Source: JANXZS01 sp963797255
GTDB lineage: Bacteria > Acidobacteriota > Terriglobia > Terriglobales > Acidobacteriaceae
NCBI GenBank assembly: GCA_963797255.1
Contig: CAWCOV010000001.1
Coordinates: 372,001 to 436,000 of the forward strand
DNA: 64,000 bases
Direction: 5' to 3'
A model generated the notes under the pieces. That model saw only the letters and a list, made by a program, of their open reading frames with translations, was not told where the DNA came from and made no database searches. Shown piece by piece: positions 27,591 through 38,306 of this stretch. The stretch's first letter is position 1; every line of letters starts with the position of its first letter. Both the position numbers and the translations under genes were made by a program.

Positions 27591-29966
27591 ATGCTCAATC
27601 GCATCACTGCCTTCCTGCCGCTGCCTGGCGTAAGACCGATGTTCATCCTCGCTTCACTCACAACTGTATTGGCCGCGTCCCCATTGCTGGCCCAGGGCAA
27701 TCCCGTAAAATTCGTCGCTCCACCGACCATAGCCGGAGGTTCGATCCCGGGTGCCTACAGGGCGTTTGCAGGCAAGTTCAACCGGGACGGCCGACTCGAT
27801 GTGGCTTTCGGCGGATTTCATCCCTTCCCCTTCGATACAAGCTTCTCTCAGCTTGCCCTCAATCAGGGTGGGGGTACCTTCACCGCTGTTAATAGCGGCG
27901 CGGGGCGTAGCGCAGATCAACCCGGCGGCGCGGACGCCGGAGCTGATATGAACGGCGACGGCATTACCGATTTTCTTACCATGGATTCTCCGGGAATCCG
28001 GATCCAGCTCAGTGCGGGTGACGGCACTATCAGCAACGAGATCGATTTCACGCTTAGTGGAGACTCTTCCCCGGTGGCGCTGACTACAGCCGACTTTGAC
28101 GGCAACGGTAAGATCGACGTTGCCGTTTTGACGTCGAACTGGAATGTGATGATTCTGCTGAACGACGGCGCGGGACATCTTCATACGGCGTTTACGTACG
28201 CAGGACCTGCCCGTCCTGCCGATCTCCTCAATTTCGCGTTGAACACGGGCGACATTAACGGCGACACGCTGCCAGATGTAGTGGTAATTTATGGCGCGAA
28301 AGGAAACGATGGAACCGTGACGCCATACCTATCGACGCACGGCGCTGCCCTGACTCGCGGCACGACCTATACCGTCGGGGCTTCAGGATTTCCGGGCGCT
28401 ATCGCTGACATCAATCACGATGGTCACGGCGACGTTGCGATACCTACAAATACCGGAGTGAAATTCATGCTCGGCAGTTCGAGCGGTCAACTTACATCCG
28501 GCACCAGCATTTCCGATCCGAAAGTATCCGCAGTGGTGCTTGCGGACTTCAACAAAAACGGCGCAATTGATCTTGCGGTAGCAGGTACCCTGCCACTGCC
28601 GTCGCCATCCGCGCCAAATACGGTTTCGATTTCACCCAGTTTCGTGAACGTCTACCTGGGGAACAACAACGGAACCTTCCAGGCTCTTGCCGTCTACGGG
28701 ACCGGCAACTCGCCTGTCTCCCTGATCGCCGGGGATTTTCTCGGCGCTGGAAACACGGATCTCATTTCATTCAATGCGGGGGATGGCAGCCTTTCGCTCT
28801 TCCAAAATATCGGCGGAGGTCGCTTTCAGGCGGCGCAGGTGACACACTCCAACAATGCGACAGGGATCGTTGCGGGAGACTTTAACCGGGACGGAAAGCA
28901 GGACATTGCAGTCGTCAATACACCGAACTGCAAATCTCCGTGCAAAGGAACAGTGACTGTATTTCCGGGATCAGGTTCGAATTACTTCAATGCAGGCGTG
29001 ACTTATCCAATCGGCATGCATGGCGCGGCAATTGCGACAGGAGATCTGAACCACGACGGTATTTCCGATCTGGTTGTGGTCAACTCCATTGCAGGGGATG
29101 CGGCCGATACGAGTGTGCTGCTCGGCAACGCGAATGGGACCTTCCAGGCGGCGCACAGCTATACATTCGGTTCGCTCAGCAATGACGTCGTGCTGAGCGA
29201 TATGAACAAGGACGGCAAACTCGACCTGGTGACGGCAGGTGGTGTTGCGCTGGGCAAAGGCGACGGCACGTTCGCGGCAAGAAAGCCCTTCCCGGGATTC
29301 AGCTTTGATCCAGATCTCCATTTTGCAGTTGCTGACGTGAATGGCGACGGGAAACTCGACGCGGTGGTGGTCGATTCCGCAGATTGCAATACGCACTTCC
29401 AGGTGTTGCTGGGAGATGGCAAGGGCGGATTAACTCCGGGCCAGAACGTATTCGACGACGTAGGCCAGCCAGTATCATCGATTGTCCTGGCGCGGCTTCG
29501 AGTGGGCGGCGCATACGACATCCTCTACTCTTACCAGGGCGGTTGCGGCGCCCAGGTTGGCGGAACGACGTTCTCCGGTGTTGGGGGATTCATTGGCGAT
29601 GGTCACGGCACCGGAACATTTACCCAGGAGTTCACTGCCGTAACCGGGGATCGGTTTAGCGATCTGATCGCGTTTGGTCCGGTAGTAGTTGCCGATTTCA
29701 ATGCAGACGGAAAGCCCGATGTCGGTGTAGGTACGATCGGTCACTTCGTCGTCGCGCGCGGCAATGGAAACGAAACCTTCCAACCGCAGCAAGTCTTCAC
29801 CGTCGATAACTATCTCGAAAATTTCTACGATCCGACTAGCGCGACAACTACTCTCGTGCCAAGCGGAATAGCTTATGGGGATTTCCTGAAGCGATGGAAA
29901 GGTGGATGTGATGCTCACTTCCGGACTGGGTGTGGCACGGCTTTACAACGCTACGCCGTAGTTTAG
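27591..29966 (+). CDS. Secreted FG-GAP/VCBS repeat protein, frame break near C-terminus
   Basis: About 790 residues with a signal peptide (LASLTTVLAASPLLAQG). The body is a chain of FG-GAP/VCBS repeats with calcium-type loops: DMNGDGITDFL, DFDGNGKIDVAVL, DINGDTLPDVVV, DINHDGHGDVAI, DFNRDGKQDIAVV, DMNKDGKLDLVTA, DVNGDGKLDAVV, DFNADGKPDVGVG. It probably forms an integrin-like beta-propeller outside the cell. At about 29885-29893 the last repeat breaks: the annotated frame ends in unrelated residues, whereas another frame reads DGKVDVMLTSGLGVARLYN and stops at 29961. Start ATG 27591 has AGGGG 7 bases upstream; ATG 27555 is weaker. Confidence 0.85.
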   Translation: MLNRITAFLPLPGVRPMFILASLTTVLAASPLLAQGNPVKFVAPPTIAGGSIPGAYRAFAGKFNRDGRLDVAFGGFHPFPFDTSFSQLALNQGGGTFTAVNSGAGRSADQPGGADAGADMNGDGITDFLTMDSPGIRIQLSAGDGTISNEIDFTLSGDSSPVALTTADFDGNGKIDVAVLTSNWNVMILLNDGAGHLHTAFTYAGPARPADLLNFALNTGDINGDTLPDVVVIYGAKGNDGTVTPYLSTHGAALTRGTTYTVGASGFPGAIADINHDGHGDVAIPTNTGVKFMLGSSSGQLTSGTSISDPKVSAVVLADFNKNGAIDLAVAGTLPLPSPSAPNTVSISPSFVNVYLGNNNGTFQALAVYGTGNSPVSLIAGDFLGAGNTDLISFNAGDGSLSLFQNIGGGRFQAAQVTHSNNATGIVAGDFNRDGKQDIAVVNTPNCKSPCKGTVTVFPGSGSNYFNAGVTYPIGMHGAAIATGDLNHDGISDLVVVNSIAGDAADTSVLLGNANGTFQAAHSYTFGSLSNDVVLSDMNKDGKLDLVTAGGVALGKGDGTFAARKPFPGFSFDPDLHFAVADVNGDGKLDAVVVDSADCNTHFQVLLGDGKGGLTPGQNVFDDVGQPVSSIVLARLRVGGAYDILYSYQGGCGAQVGGTTFSGVGGFIGDGHGTGTFTQEFTAVTGDRFSDLIAFGPVVVADFNADGKPDVGVGTIGHFVVARGNGNETFQPQQVFTVDNYLENFYDPTSATTTLVPSGIAYGDFLKRWKGGCDAHFRTGCGTALQRYAVV

Positions 29967-30182
29967 ATGGATGGCATTCGGCAGTCCGAAACACAAAATC
30001 ACCGGCGGGCCCTCTTTCACGGGGCCTGTCATTTTCTTCTGCGTGCTCGCACTGCAATTGGTCTCTGCAATGAAGTGCTGCTTCGTTTCGCGGCATTGAC
30101 CATGCAATGCGCCCTCCTTGATATTCGATACGTAGGGCGCTATTGAGTTCAGCACTCCGCTTCGAACGGCAAGGATGAAGGC

Positions 30183-30672
30183 ATGAAGGATGTTCTAGCG
30201 AAGACAGGCCGCGAGGTTCCATTAGCGCACACCGCGTCGAACCACTGTTTCGGTTGTGGCGCGGCGAACAAGACCGGGCTGCGGTTGAAGTTCTTCACGG
30301 ATGAATCGGGCCGGATTCTGAGTCGCGTCAAGGTTTCCAAGCGCTTCGAGGGGCCGCCAGGACACATGCATGGGGGCGCGATCGCCACGCTGATGGATGA
30401 GGCGATGAGCAAGGCGAATCGTGCACGCGGCGTGACCGCTATGACGCGCCACATGGAAGTGGAATATCTTACGGCCTGTCCCGCTCGGAGTTCCCTTGCT
30501 GCTGGAGGGTCGGCACACGCGCGCGGATGGACGGAAGCATTTCTGCGAGGCGGAATTGATGAACGCCGAGGGCCGGGTGCTGGCGAAAGCGAAGGGCGTG
30601 TTTCTAGTGATCGACCCGGCGCTTCTGAAGCGGGCTCAAGCAATCGACGGCGTTTTCGGCAGGCGTAGCTAA
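30183..30672 (+). pseudogene. PaaI-type hotdog thioesterase, frameshifted
   Basis: The first part reads as a hotdog acyl-CoA thioesterase: NHCFGCGAANKTGLRLKF and the active-site region GPPGHMHGGAIATLMDEAM. After MEVEYL (about 30470) the frame breaks; the continuing frame reads RPVPLGVPLLLEGRHTRADG, then EAELMNAEGRVLAKAKGVF and ends at 30672. One extra base near 30469-30471 explains it. Joined, the protein has about 162 residues, the usual size. No other damage is visible. It overlaps the convergent VWA gene by 4 bases. Confidence 0.82.
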
Positions 30673-33600
30673 GGCTGAAGGGCTGTGACTGGAAGGGTGA
30701 CTGAGCCGGTGCGGCCCGAGTTCTCATCGAAGACGATCAGGCGGATGGAGCCCACTTTCGGCATCGGATTAAAGGACCTTTGATAGGCGAAACCGTCGGC
30801 CAGCATGGATGCGTAGGTAGCGGGCTTGAGATCGAACTTCACCGCTTCGCCGGACGAATTTGCCCGTCCGCCATACTCCTCGCGCTGGATTAGGTAGATA
30901 TCGACTTTGCCGGTGCGACGATCCCCTTGCGTGTCCATCGTGAGGTCTTTGAGGGCGATCATAAGCTGCACTTTGGCCGGAGCATGGGAGACGATCTTCG
31001 CGGTGAGGCCGATTTCCGTGGGATCGACGGGCTGCCATACTGCCTGTTGGAACTTCGCCCTGGGGTCAGTGGACTCCTTCTCAAAGTAGTAGCCAGAGCG
31101 GTAACGGAGCGTGATTCCCTGCCTGCTGGTGACCTTCAGAGTGATCTTGTGGAAGGTGCCGTCGGGAGCTGAATCGGGCGTGAAGCTGGCCATGTAGGTG
31201 GCCTGGGTGTCGCGCAGAATGGAGTCGAGAGTGCCTCCAATGTCGCTGGCACGCCGCAGCGCTTTGCCGCCGGTGGATTCGGCGACGCGGCGAATGGGCT
31301 CCTGTATGCCGTGCATGTCGTTCTGCATTTGCTCGGATGCGCGGGCATTCCCGGGAACTGAACCCATGTGGCCGCTTGTGGGTGTCGCTCCCAGCCCTGT
31401 GGGAGTGGTTGGGTTAAGGCTGACGGCCATGCCGTAGAGGCTGGCATCCACGCCACCTGCCTCAATCGCCGAGGCATCGAGGGCATAGAGTGCGACGTGC
31501 GCCTGGTTGAGGGCTTCTCCCGCCGAATTTGCGATCTCGTTGAGGTACTTGCTCTGATTTTTCTCGGGGCCGGTGAGCGATACTTGATCGCCAAAGTCGG
31601 CCATCGCAGCGTCACCGGAGACCCAGATGAGACTCTTGTGACCGGGAACGGGCGCCAAATGCCGGGCAATTGCGATGAGCACCCGCAGGGACTCCCGCCC
31701 CGGGTTCGCTCCAAAGTCGCGTAGCTGCGTATCGAGGGGCATGGTAACTCCACCGAGGCTGGCGGAATCACCCGCGCTGTCCGCATCCGCCGCGCGGTTG
31801 CCGTTCACGGTCTGGAGGTCGGAGGGGTTTTGCACCTCGTCGATATGGCGGGTGTTTCGCTCTTGAGCCTCCTGTGCGTTTGAGACGGTGGCGGCAGACG
31901 GTGTCCACGATTTGAGCTTCGCGGCGAGGAGCGAGTGATCCTGCGTCATTTCGACCAGAACGTGGAAGCCGATGTCATCCATGGTGTAGATCGCCACAGG
32001 TTGAGCGGGATTGAGCTTGTTGAGGAATTTGATGGTCGCGTCGCGTGCGGCCCGCAGGTCGGCCCACGGCAAATGTGCGGCATCGATAAGCAGCACCGTG
32101 GTTGAGGGAGCAATTGGGCTGGCGGCGGTGGCAGAAACGCGCAACTGGCTGGTTGGAGAAGCTTTCTGGGGTGACAAGAACGGGCACCGCCGCAACCACC
32201 GCGGAGGGAGTTGCCGGCGCAGCCTGAAAGAAGAGCCGCAACTGCTGCCGGACTCCGTTATCGAAAACTGCGACTTCATCCTGCTTCAGATCGGTGACTG
32301 GCTTGCCGTGCTTGTCATAGGCCACGAATCCCACGTCCACGAGGCGGGCGGTCGTCTTGATCACGAATCCGTCAGGAGTGGAAGTGGTGAACGGAGGTTT
32401 GTCGAGTGGCGCGAGGCTGTACTCCGGAGGTTCGACGACCGCGGGCGGCGGGGGCGGCGCTGTGGGAGCGGGAGCCAGAGTGGTTTCGGCGACTGCCGAG
32501 TCGGCCGCGGGCGTCGGTGCCTGCTCGGCAACCGATGCCGAAGCTACGGCAGTTTCGCCGTTGCCGCCAGCAGTTGAGGCTTTCTCTACGGGGACGATCT
32601 TCGTGGTGGCGTGGAAGAGGTGGTACTCCTGGAATTGGACGTCGTTGAGGTAGGTTTGCCAGACGGGGGTGCGCAACGAGGAGCTTTCATAGCCTACCGG
32701 TGCCGAGATACCGGAAGATGTATCGAGTAGCGCGCGCGAAATTGAGATGCTTTTCGCTGGGCAGGTATATGTGAAGCCACCGATATCGACTGGGGCATAT
32801 TCGACGAGGATGTCCGCTTTGCTGAGAGGGTCGGAGGGTTTCAAGTCAGCCTGCATCGTGATGCGTCGAATGACTCCGGTTGCGGGCTCCACTGCGATCT
32901 CTCCGTGGTAGCCGACAAGTTGTCTGAATTCCTTCTGTGGATTCGCGAGATCCTTTGGGTCCGGGACACAGCAATATGTGACTTGATAGCGGGACTTTTC
33001 CTGCGGGACGGAATAGCCGAAGACGGCCAACTGACCGGCGTCGGCTTGCTCCCAGTGGCTCCACGCCAGCTTGTTCTTGGGCGGCATCGATGAGCACGAT
33101 TTGAAGGATGGGGCCGAAGACTCCCTGAGTTTTCAGATGGACCACCGGCGCCTCGGACTTTTTGACCTTTACCGGTCCAGGGTCGATGACCTCGCGTCCG
33201 TCGCTATAGAACACATTGGATACTGTTGACGCCCCAGTTGCGTGGAGCGGTTTGTAGATTGCGGCGGGCGAGGCGGCCGTCGACCTCCTCATGGGTTGAT
33301 CTTCAAAGTGAGTGGTAAGTTGACGGGCAAAGAAATTTGGCAACTGGTGGATGGTGTCGGCCACGTAGGTGGCGACAAGGCTCATGATTTGGCGCTGGAT
33401 GGCCAACCTGGGCGCTGGCGATTCCGCAGCAGGAAGCTGGAGAAATGCCGAGGCATCGGCGATGGCAAGAATGGATTGACGCGCCTTGGTGCCGGGAAAT
33501 TGTTGTTGCCAATGAACGAGTTGGGCGGTGCTCATGCGCTCAGTGAGTTCAAGGTCCGATAGCATGCGCGCCACTTCGCTGTCGGACTTCCCCTGGGCTG

Positions 33601-33700
33601 AGGCCAGCACCTGTTCCAACTCTGCCAGGGTGACTTGCCTGGCATAGACGGGCAACGCGATCCCGATAAGCAGCAACAAGAGCGCTATTTTGCGCATCAC
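30669..33700 (-). pseudogene. VWFA-related acidobacterial exported protein, two frame breaks
   Basis: Three overlapping minus-strand frames join into one product of about 1,000 residues. Part 1 (33700 to about 33085) has a signal peptide (KIALLLLLIGIALPVYARQ) and a helical region. Part 2 (about 33085 to 32140) continues KNKLAWSHWEQADAGQ, then a Pro/Ala-rich linker and the opening of the VWA domain (TARLVDVGFVAYDKHGKPV; EVAVFDNGVRQQL). Part 3 (about 32140 to 30669) has LLIDAAHLPW, LIWVSGDAAMADFG and GKALRRASDIGG, then a C-terminal beta domain. The domain matches the VWFA-related type first described in Acidobacteria. The sequence is intact apart from the two shifts, so error or recent mutation are both possible. 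Confidence 0.82.
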
Positions 33701-33961
33701 GTAATCTCCACGTGCGCCGACGAGAATGTTATACCGGCTCCGTTGCAGGGGTTAGGTTTTAATCTCTGGAGAGCCGTTTGAGGGAGATTTCAGCCACAGA
33801 GCTGTAGGCTTGGTTCTTGTTTGCTGTCCGCGCAGGTTGGCATGGCGCATGGGCGCCGCCGAAACTGTTAAACTTATCCTTGACGAGTCATCGCCCGGTA
33901 GGCGTTCGCGAAGGCATATGCACCGCGATTTACGCAGAGGGCATCCCCGAGGAGGCACGCA

Positions 33962-34942
33962 ATGGCAGAGGTTAACAGCAAAAACGGCAACTACTCCAAC
34001 TCAACTGGGCTGCGGTTGAAGATCGGCCTGGCGGAGATGCTCAAGGGTGGCGTGATTATGGACGTCATGAGCGTGGAGCAGGCGCGCATTGCCGAAGCGG
34101 CAGGCGCGACCGCCGTGATGGCGCTGGAACGCGTTCCGGCCATGATTCGTGCCGAAGGCGGCGTGGCCCGCATGGCGAAGCCGAGCCTGATCAAGTCGAT
34201 TATTGAAACCGTGTCGATCCCGGTGATGGCGAAGGCGCGGATTGGCCACTTTGCCGAAGCGCAGATTCTGCAGGAACTTGGCGTGGATTTCATTGACGAA
34301 TCCGAAGTGCTGACCCCGGCGGACGAGACGCACCACATCGATAAGCATGCCTTCAAGACTCCATTTGTATGTGGCGCGCGCAACCTGGGCGAGGCACTCA
34401 GACGCATCGCGGAAGGTGCTGCAATGATCCGCACCAAGGGCGAGGCAGGCACGGGCGACGTGGTGCATGCGGTGAAGCATATGCGGCAGATAGTGGGCGA
34501 GATGCGCGCGCTTACCGTTCTGGACGAGCAGGAACTGTACGCCGCGGCGAAGAACCACCAGGCTCCCTATGAATTGATCCGCATGGTTGCGAAGACGGGC
34601 AAACTGCCGGTGCCGAATTTCTCCGCGGGTGGCATTGCCACTCCTGCCGACGCCGCGCTGATGATGCAGTTGGGCGCAGAGGCGGTGTTCGTCGGCTCCG
34701 GCATCTTCATGAAAGAAGGCGCAATTCCTTTGGATGTGGAACTGGATGCGGAGGGCAGTGTGCGCAATCCCAAGGAGCGCGAAGAGGCAGAGTCGCGCGC
34801 CAAGGCCATCGTGATTGCGACGACGCACTACAACGATCCCAAGATCCTGGCGGAAGTAAGCGAGCAGGTCACCGGGTCGATGAAGGGTCTCGCGGTCGCG
34901 GGGTTGGATGAATCTCAGCTACTCCAAACTCGCGGCTGGTAG
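33962..34942 (+). CDS. pdxS: Pyridoxal 5'-phosphate synthase subunit PdxS
   Basis: PdxS makes PLP from ribose 5-phosphate, glyceraldehyde 3-phosphate and ammonia supplied by PdxT. The (beta/alpha)8 core is clear: GGVIMDVMSVEQARIAEAAG, AVMALERVPAMIRAEGG-type sequence (read in pieces), PVMAKARIGH with the catalytic Lys, ELGVDFIDESEVLTPAD and GAEAVFVGSGIFM. At 326 residues it is longer than the usual ~295 because of an N-terminal tail of about 15 residues and a C-terminal extension. A GGAGG ribosome site is at about 33951. pdxT follows after 168 bases. Confidence 0.96.
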   Translation: MAEVNSKNGNYSNSTGLRLKIGLAEMLKGGVIMDVMSVEQARIAEAAGATAVMALERVPAMIRAEGGVARMAKPSLIKSIIETVSIPVMAKARIGHFAEAQILQELGVDFIDESEVLTPADETHHIDKHAFKTPFVCGARNLGEALRRIAEGAAMIRTKGEAGTGDVVHAVKHMRQIVGEMRALTVLDEQELYAAAKNHQAPYELIRMVAKTGKLPVPNFSAGGIATPADAALMMQLGAEAVFVGSGIFMKEGAIPLDVELDAEGSVRNPKEREEAESRAKAIVIATTHYNDPKILAEVSEQVTGSMKGLAVAGLDESQLLQTRGW

Positions 34943-35110
34943 GCACTTGCCGTGCGGGCGGAACCGCCTTCGGCGCAGGATCTGTCAGGCAGAACGCCAT
35001 CGCGGAAGTGATCTGCAATTGACGCGCTTGTGATGGAAGTTCAAACTTGCATTCTTCGTTTTCGTCTCGCCTCTGCAGTCTGAGGGCAGGCCTACGAAAC
35101 TGAATCGATT

Positions 35111-35734
35111 TTGCCATTGACGAACGAAACCGAGATCCCGCAGCAACCTCGCATCGGAGTGCTCGCCATTCAGGGCGACTACGCGGCGCATGCGCAGGCA
35201 CTGGAAGAGAGTGGTGCGCGGGCGGTGGAAGTTCGCAAGCCGGAAGATCTTGACGGCGTGGATGGCCTGATCATTCCGGGCGGCGAATCGACTACGTTTC
35301 TCAAGCTGCTGGAACGGGGCGGACTGCTGGCGCGGCTGCAAACATTTGTGCAGCAGAAGCCAACGTTTGGCACTTGTGCAGGATGCATTCTGCTGGCGGA
35401 TGAAGTGCTGCATCCCAAGCAGGAAAGCCTGGCCGTACTGCACGCCACAGTTGAGCGCAACGCTTACGGACGGCAGATCGACAGCTCCATTGAGAATGCC
35501 CAGACGAAGCTTGCGGGCGGTCCGATGGAGATGGTGTATATCCGCGCACCGCGCATAACCAAGGTAGCCAAGGATGTTGAGGTGCTGGCTGAGCGCGATG
35601 GATTCCCTGTGCTGGTGCGGCAGGGAGAGTTGCTGGCGGCGACGTTCCATCCTGAACTCTCCGACGATCGCAGGGTTCACGAATACTTCGTGGAGATGGT
35701 GAAGAGTTCTCGAGCCGCGAACGCACGGAGCTGA
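35111..35734 (+). CDS. pdxT: Pyridoxal 5'-phosphate synthase glutaminase subunit PdxT
   Basis: PdxT hydrolyses glutamine and channels ammonia to PdxS. The class I glutaminase triad is visible: Cys89 in KPTFGTCAGCILLA and His/Glu in ATFHPELSDD. GVLAIQGDYAAH and GLIIPGGESTTF are PdxT signatures. The start is a TTG (35111) with weak ribosome site evidence. It is followed 13 bases later by coxB, so the oxidase genes may share its transcript. Confidence 0.95.
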   Translation: MPLTNETEIPQQPRIGVLAIQGDYAAHAQALEESGARAVEVRKPEDLDGVDGLIIPGGESTTFLKLLERGGLLARLQTFVQQKPTFGTCAGCILLADEVLHPKQESLAVLHATVERNAYGRQIDSSIENAQTKLAGGPMEMVYIRAPRITKVAKDVEVLAERDGFPVLVRQGELLAATFHPELSDDRRVHEYFVEMVKSSRAANARS

Positions 35735-35747
35735 GAATGGAATCGCA

Positions 35748-36551
35748 ATGTCCCTGACGTTTGCCTCGACGGCTTCTCCCAGAATATGGGCTCTGGCTGC
35801 GGATTCGCGCTTCTGGATGCCGGAGAATGCTTCGCTGCACGGCGCGTCGGTGGATTGGCTGATGCGCGTGAATCTGATCGCGCTCGGCATCTGCTTTCTG
35901 GTTTCTCACCTGCTGATCGGGATCGCGATCTTCCGCCGTAGCCGCAAAGCCCATGTTCCCACCGCATTCTGGATGGAAAGCGTACCGATGGTGCTGCTGT
36001 GCCTGCTGTATGCGTGGATGGCCATCTCTGCGCAACGGCTGTGGGCACTGAATCGCTTCGAGGGCGCGTCGCCGGGGGCGCTGCAGGTGGAAGTGGTGGG
36101 CGAGCAATTTCAATGGTATTTCCGTTATCCGGGAGTAGACGCGAAGTTCGGTACGGTGCGGCCGGAGTTAGCGGAAGCTGCTGCCGGGAATCCGCTGGGG
36201 CTGGATCGCCGCGATCCCTCGGCTGCGGACGATGTTGTGTCGAGCGAGATGGTGCTGCCTGCCGGGCGCGAGGTGGATCTCACGCTGCGAGCTGTCGATG
36301 TGATTCACGGATTCTTTGTTCCGGCGATGCGGCTGAAGCAGAACACGGTGCCGGGGATGGAGTTGCACGTTCACTTCACGCCGGAGAAAGTGGGCGAATA
36401 TCCCATCCTCTGCAGCCAGGTTTGCGGACTTGGACATGCGAAGATGCAGGCACGACTGCGCGTCGTGTCGGCGGGAGATTACGCTTCGTGGCTGGCAATG
36501 CGGGAGGCGAAAGTGCGCGCGGTGAACTCCGCCATGGAGGGCTCGCGATGA
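35748..36551 (+). CDS. coxB: Cytochrome c oxidase subunit II
   Basis: Subunit II accepts electrons from cytochrome c through the CuA centre. The 267-residue protein has two membrane segments (about 38-62 and 76-97) and a periplasmic cupredoxin domain with CuA ligands His187 (VIHGFF), Cys222, Cys226, His230 and Met233 (LCSQVCGLGHAKM). There is no fused cytochrome c domain. Its stop overlaps the coxA start (ATGA). The N-terminus has no obvious lipobox. Confidence 0.95.
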   Translation: MSLTFASTASPRIWALAADSRFWMPENASLHGASVDWLMRVNLIALGICFLVSHLLIGIAIFRRSRKAHVPTAFWMESVPMVLLCLLYAWMAISAQRLWALNRFEGASPGALQVEVVGEQFQWYFRYPGVDAKFGTVRPELAEAAAGNPLGLDRRDPSAADDVVSSEMVLPAGREVDLTLRAVDVIHGFFVPAMRLKQNTVPGMELHVHFTPEKVGEYPILCSQVCGLGHAKMQARLRVVSAGDYASWLAMREAKVRAVNSAMEGSR

Positions 36552-38284
36552 AGGAATCTTCCGCCAACGTGAGCTCCGGCGCGGGGGACGCGGCTTCCCT
36601 GCCGCTGCGGCGCTCGTGGATGCGGCGTTGGGTCTTCACGACGGATCATCGCGCCATTGGCGTGCAATACATGGTGCTGGCTCTGGTGGCGGTGCTGCTG
36701 GGAGCGATGCTCTCGCTGCTGATGCGGATTCACCTGGCATGGCCGGAGTTGCCGATGCCCTTCTGGGGCGTGGTGAAGCCGGAGGATTATCTTGCGCTGG
36801 TGACGATGCACGGCACGCTGATGGTCTTCTTTGTGCTGACGACGGCGCCGCAGAGTGGCTTCGCTAACCTGGTGCTGCCGGAGCAGATTGGCAGCCGGCA
36901 AATGGCGCTGCCTGCGCTGAATGCTGCGTCGTTCTGGCTGACGGCGCTTTCTCTGCTGGTGCTGACGTGCGCGTTCCTGGTGCCGGGTGGTGCGCCGATT
37001 TCGGGATGGACGAGCTATCCCCCATTCAGCGCGATTGCGAGTTCGGGGCCGGGGCAGGCGCTGGGGATGGACATCTGGCTGGTGAGCATTGGGCTGTTCT
37101 GTATAGCGTCTTCAATGGCCGCGGTGAACATGCTTACGACCATCGTCGCGGAGCGATGCGAGGGGATGACGCTGGATCGCATGCCGTTGACGGTGTGGTC
37201 GTGGCTGGTGTCGTCGATGATCACCGTGCTTGTCTTCAGCGTACTGCTGGCCGCCGCGGTCATGCTGCTTTGCGATCGGCACATGGGAACGGCTTTCTTT
37301 GTGCCGATGGGCGACATGGTGAGCGGGAAGATTGTAGGCCACGGCGACGGCACTCCGCTGCTGTGGCTGCACCTCTTCTGGTTTTTCGGACATCCCGAGG
37401 TTTACATCGCAATTCTGCCGGGCATGGGGATTACATCGACACTGCTGGCGAATTTCAGCCGGCGTCCGGTGTTTGGCTACCGACTGATGGCGTTCACGAC
37501 GGTGCTGATCGGGCTGCTCGGCTTCCTGGTCTGGGGCCACCACATGTTTGTGAGCGGCATGAATCCTTATGCGGGAACCGCGTTTGCTCTGACGACGCTG
37601 GCTATCGCCGTGCCCAGCTCGGCCAAGGTGCTGAGCTGGATCGGGACCATTTGGGGAGGCCATCTTCGGCTGACGACGCCGATGCTCTTTTCGCTGGGAT
37701 TTCTATCGCTCTTCATCGCCGGAGGCCTGACGGGGCCGCTGCTGGCGCTGCCCATCCTGGACGCCTACCTGCACAACACATTTTTCGTGGTGGCTCATTT
37801 TCATCTGATTATGGCGATGGCCGGAATCTTCTCAATTTTTGCCGGTATCTATTACTGGTTTCCGCTTGTATTCGGACGTCATCTGAACCAATCGTGGGGC
37901 AAAATACATTTCTGGGTGACTTTTCTGGCCGCATACTCTACCTTCTTCCCCATGCACTTTGCGGGATTGGCGGGTGAACCCCGGCACTACTCGCAACTGA
38001 CGGGTGGGGTTGCCGCCATGGCGGCGCTGGTTCCGCTGCAAAGATATATAACGGTTTCCGCACTCATTCTTTTCGCCGGGCAGCTTGTTTTTCTGGCAAA
38101 TATTTTTTGGAGCCTGCTGTACGGAAAGTTGGCTGGAGCCAACCCCTGGGAAGCGACCACACTCGAATGGTCAGCCGCAAACGGTGAAAAGACGGTAGTT
38201 TACCGCGGTCCATACGAATACGGCATTCAATCGGGTCAAGGTGATTTCTTGGCACAGGATGATTCAAACGCAAATCGGGAGTAA
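36548..38284 (+). CDS. coxA: Cytochrome c oxidase subunit I
   Basis: The catalytic haem-copper subunit, 578 residues with about 12 membrane segments. The haem a ligand is in TMHGTLMVFF, CuB ligands are in WFFGHPEVYI and WGHHMFVSGM, and the two haem histidines are in VVAHFHLIMAM. The Glu in GHPEVY marks an A1-type D channel. ATG 36548 overlaps the coxB stop; the frame stays open further upstream (to 35999) only because it overlaps coxB out of frame. Confidence 0.96.
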   Translation: MKESSANVSSGAGDAASLPLRRSWMRRWVFTTDHRAIGVQYMVLALVAVLLGAMLSLLMRIHLAWPELPMPFWGVVKPEDYLALVTMHGTLMVFFVLTTAPQSGFANLVLPEQIGSRQMALPALNAASFWLTALSLLVLTCAFLVPGGAPISGWTSYPPFSAIASSGPGQALGMDIWLVSIGLFCIASSMAAVNMLTTIVAERCEGMTLDRMPLTVWSWLVSSMITVLVFSVLLAAAVMLLCDRHMGTAFFVPMGDMVSGKIVGHGDGTPLLWLHLFWFFGHPEVYIAILPGMGITSTLLANFSRRPVFGYRLMAFTTVLIGLLGFLVWGHHMFVSGMNPYAGTAFALTTLAIAVPSSAKVLSWIGTIWGGHLRLTTPMLFSLGFLSLFIAGGLTGPLLALPILDAYLHNTFFVVAHFHLIMAMAGIFSIFAGIYYWFPLVFGRHLNQSWGKIHFWVTFLAAYSTFFPMHFAGLAGEPRHYSQLTGGVAAMAALVPLQRYITVSALILFAGQLVFLANIFWSLLYGKLAGANPWEATTLEWSAANGEKTVVYRGPYEYGIQSGQGDFLAQDDSNANRE

Positions 38285-38306
38285 TCTCTTCGATAACGGA
38301 GTTGAT

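Noticed and set aside
35999..36547. N-terminal extension of coxA by 183 codons
   Set aside because: It overlaps coxB out of frame and encodes no subunit I sequence; ATG 36548 with the ATGA overlap is the natural start.
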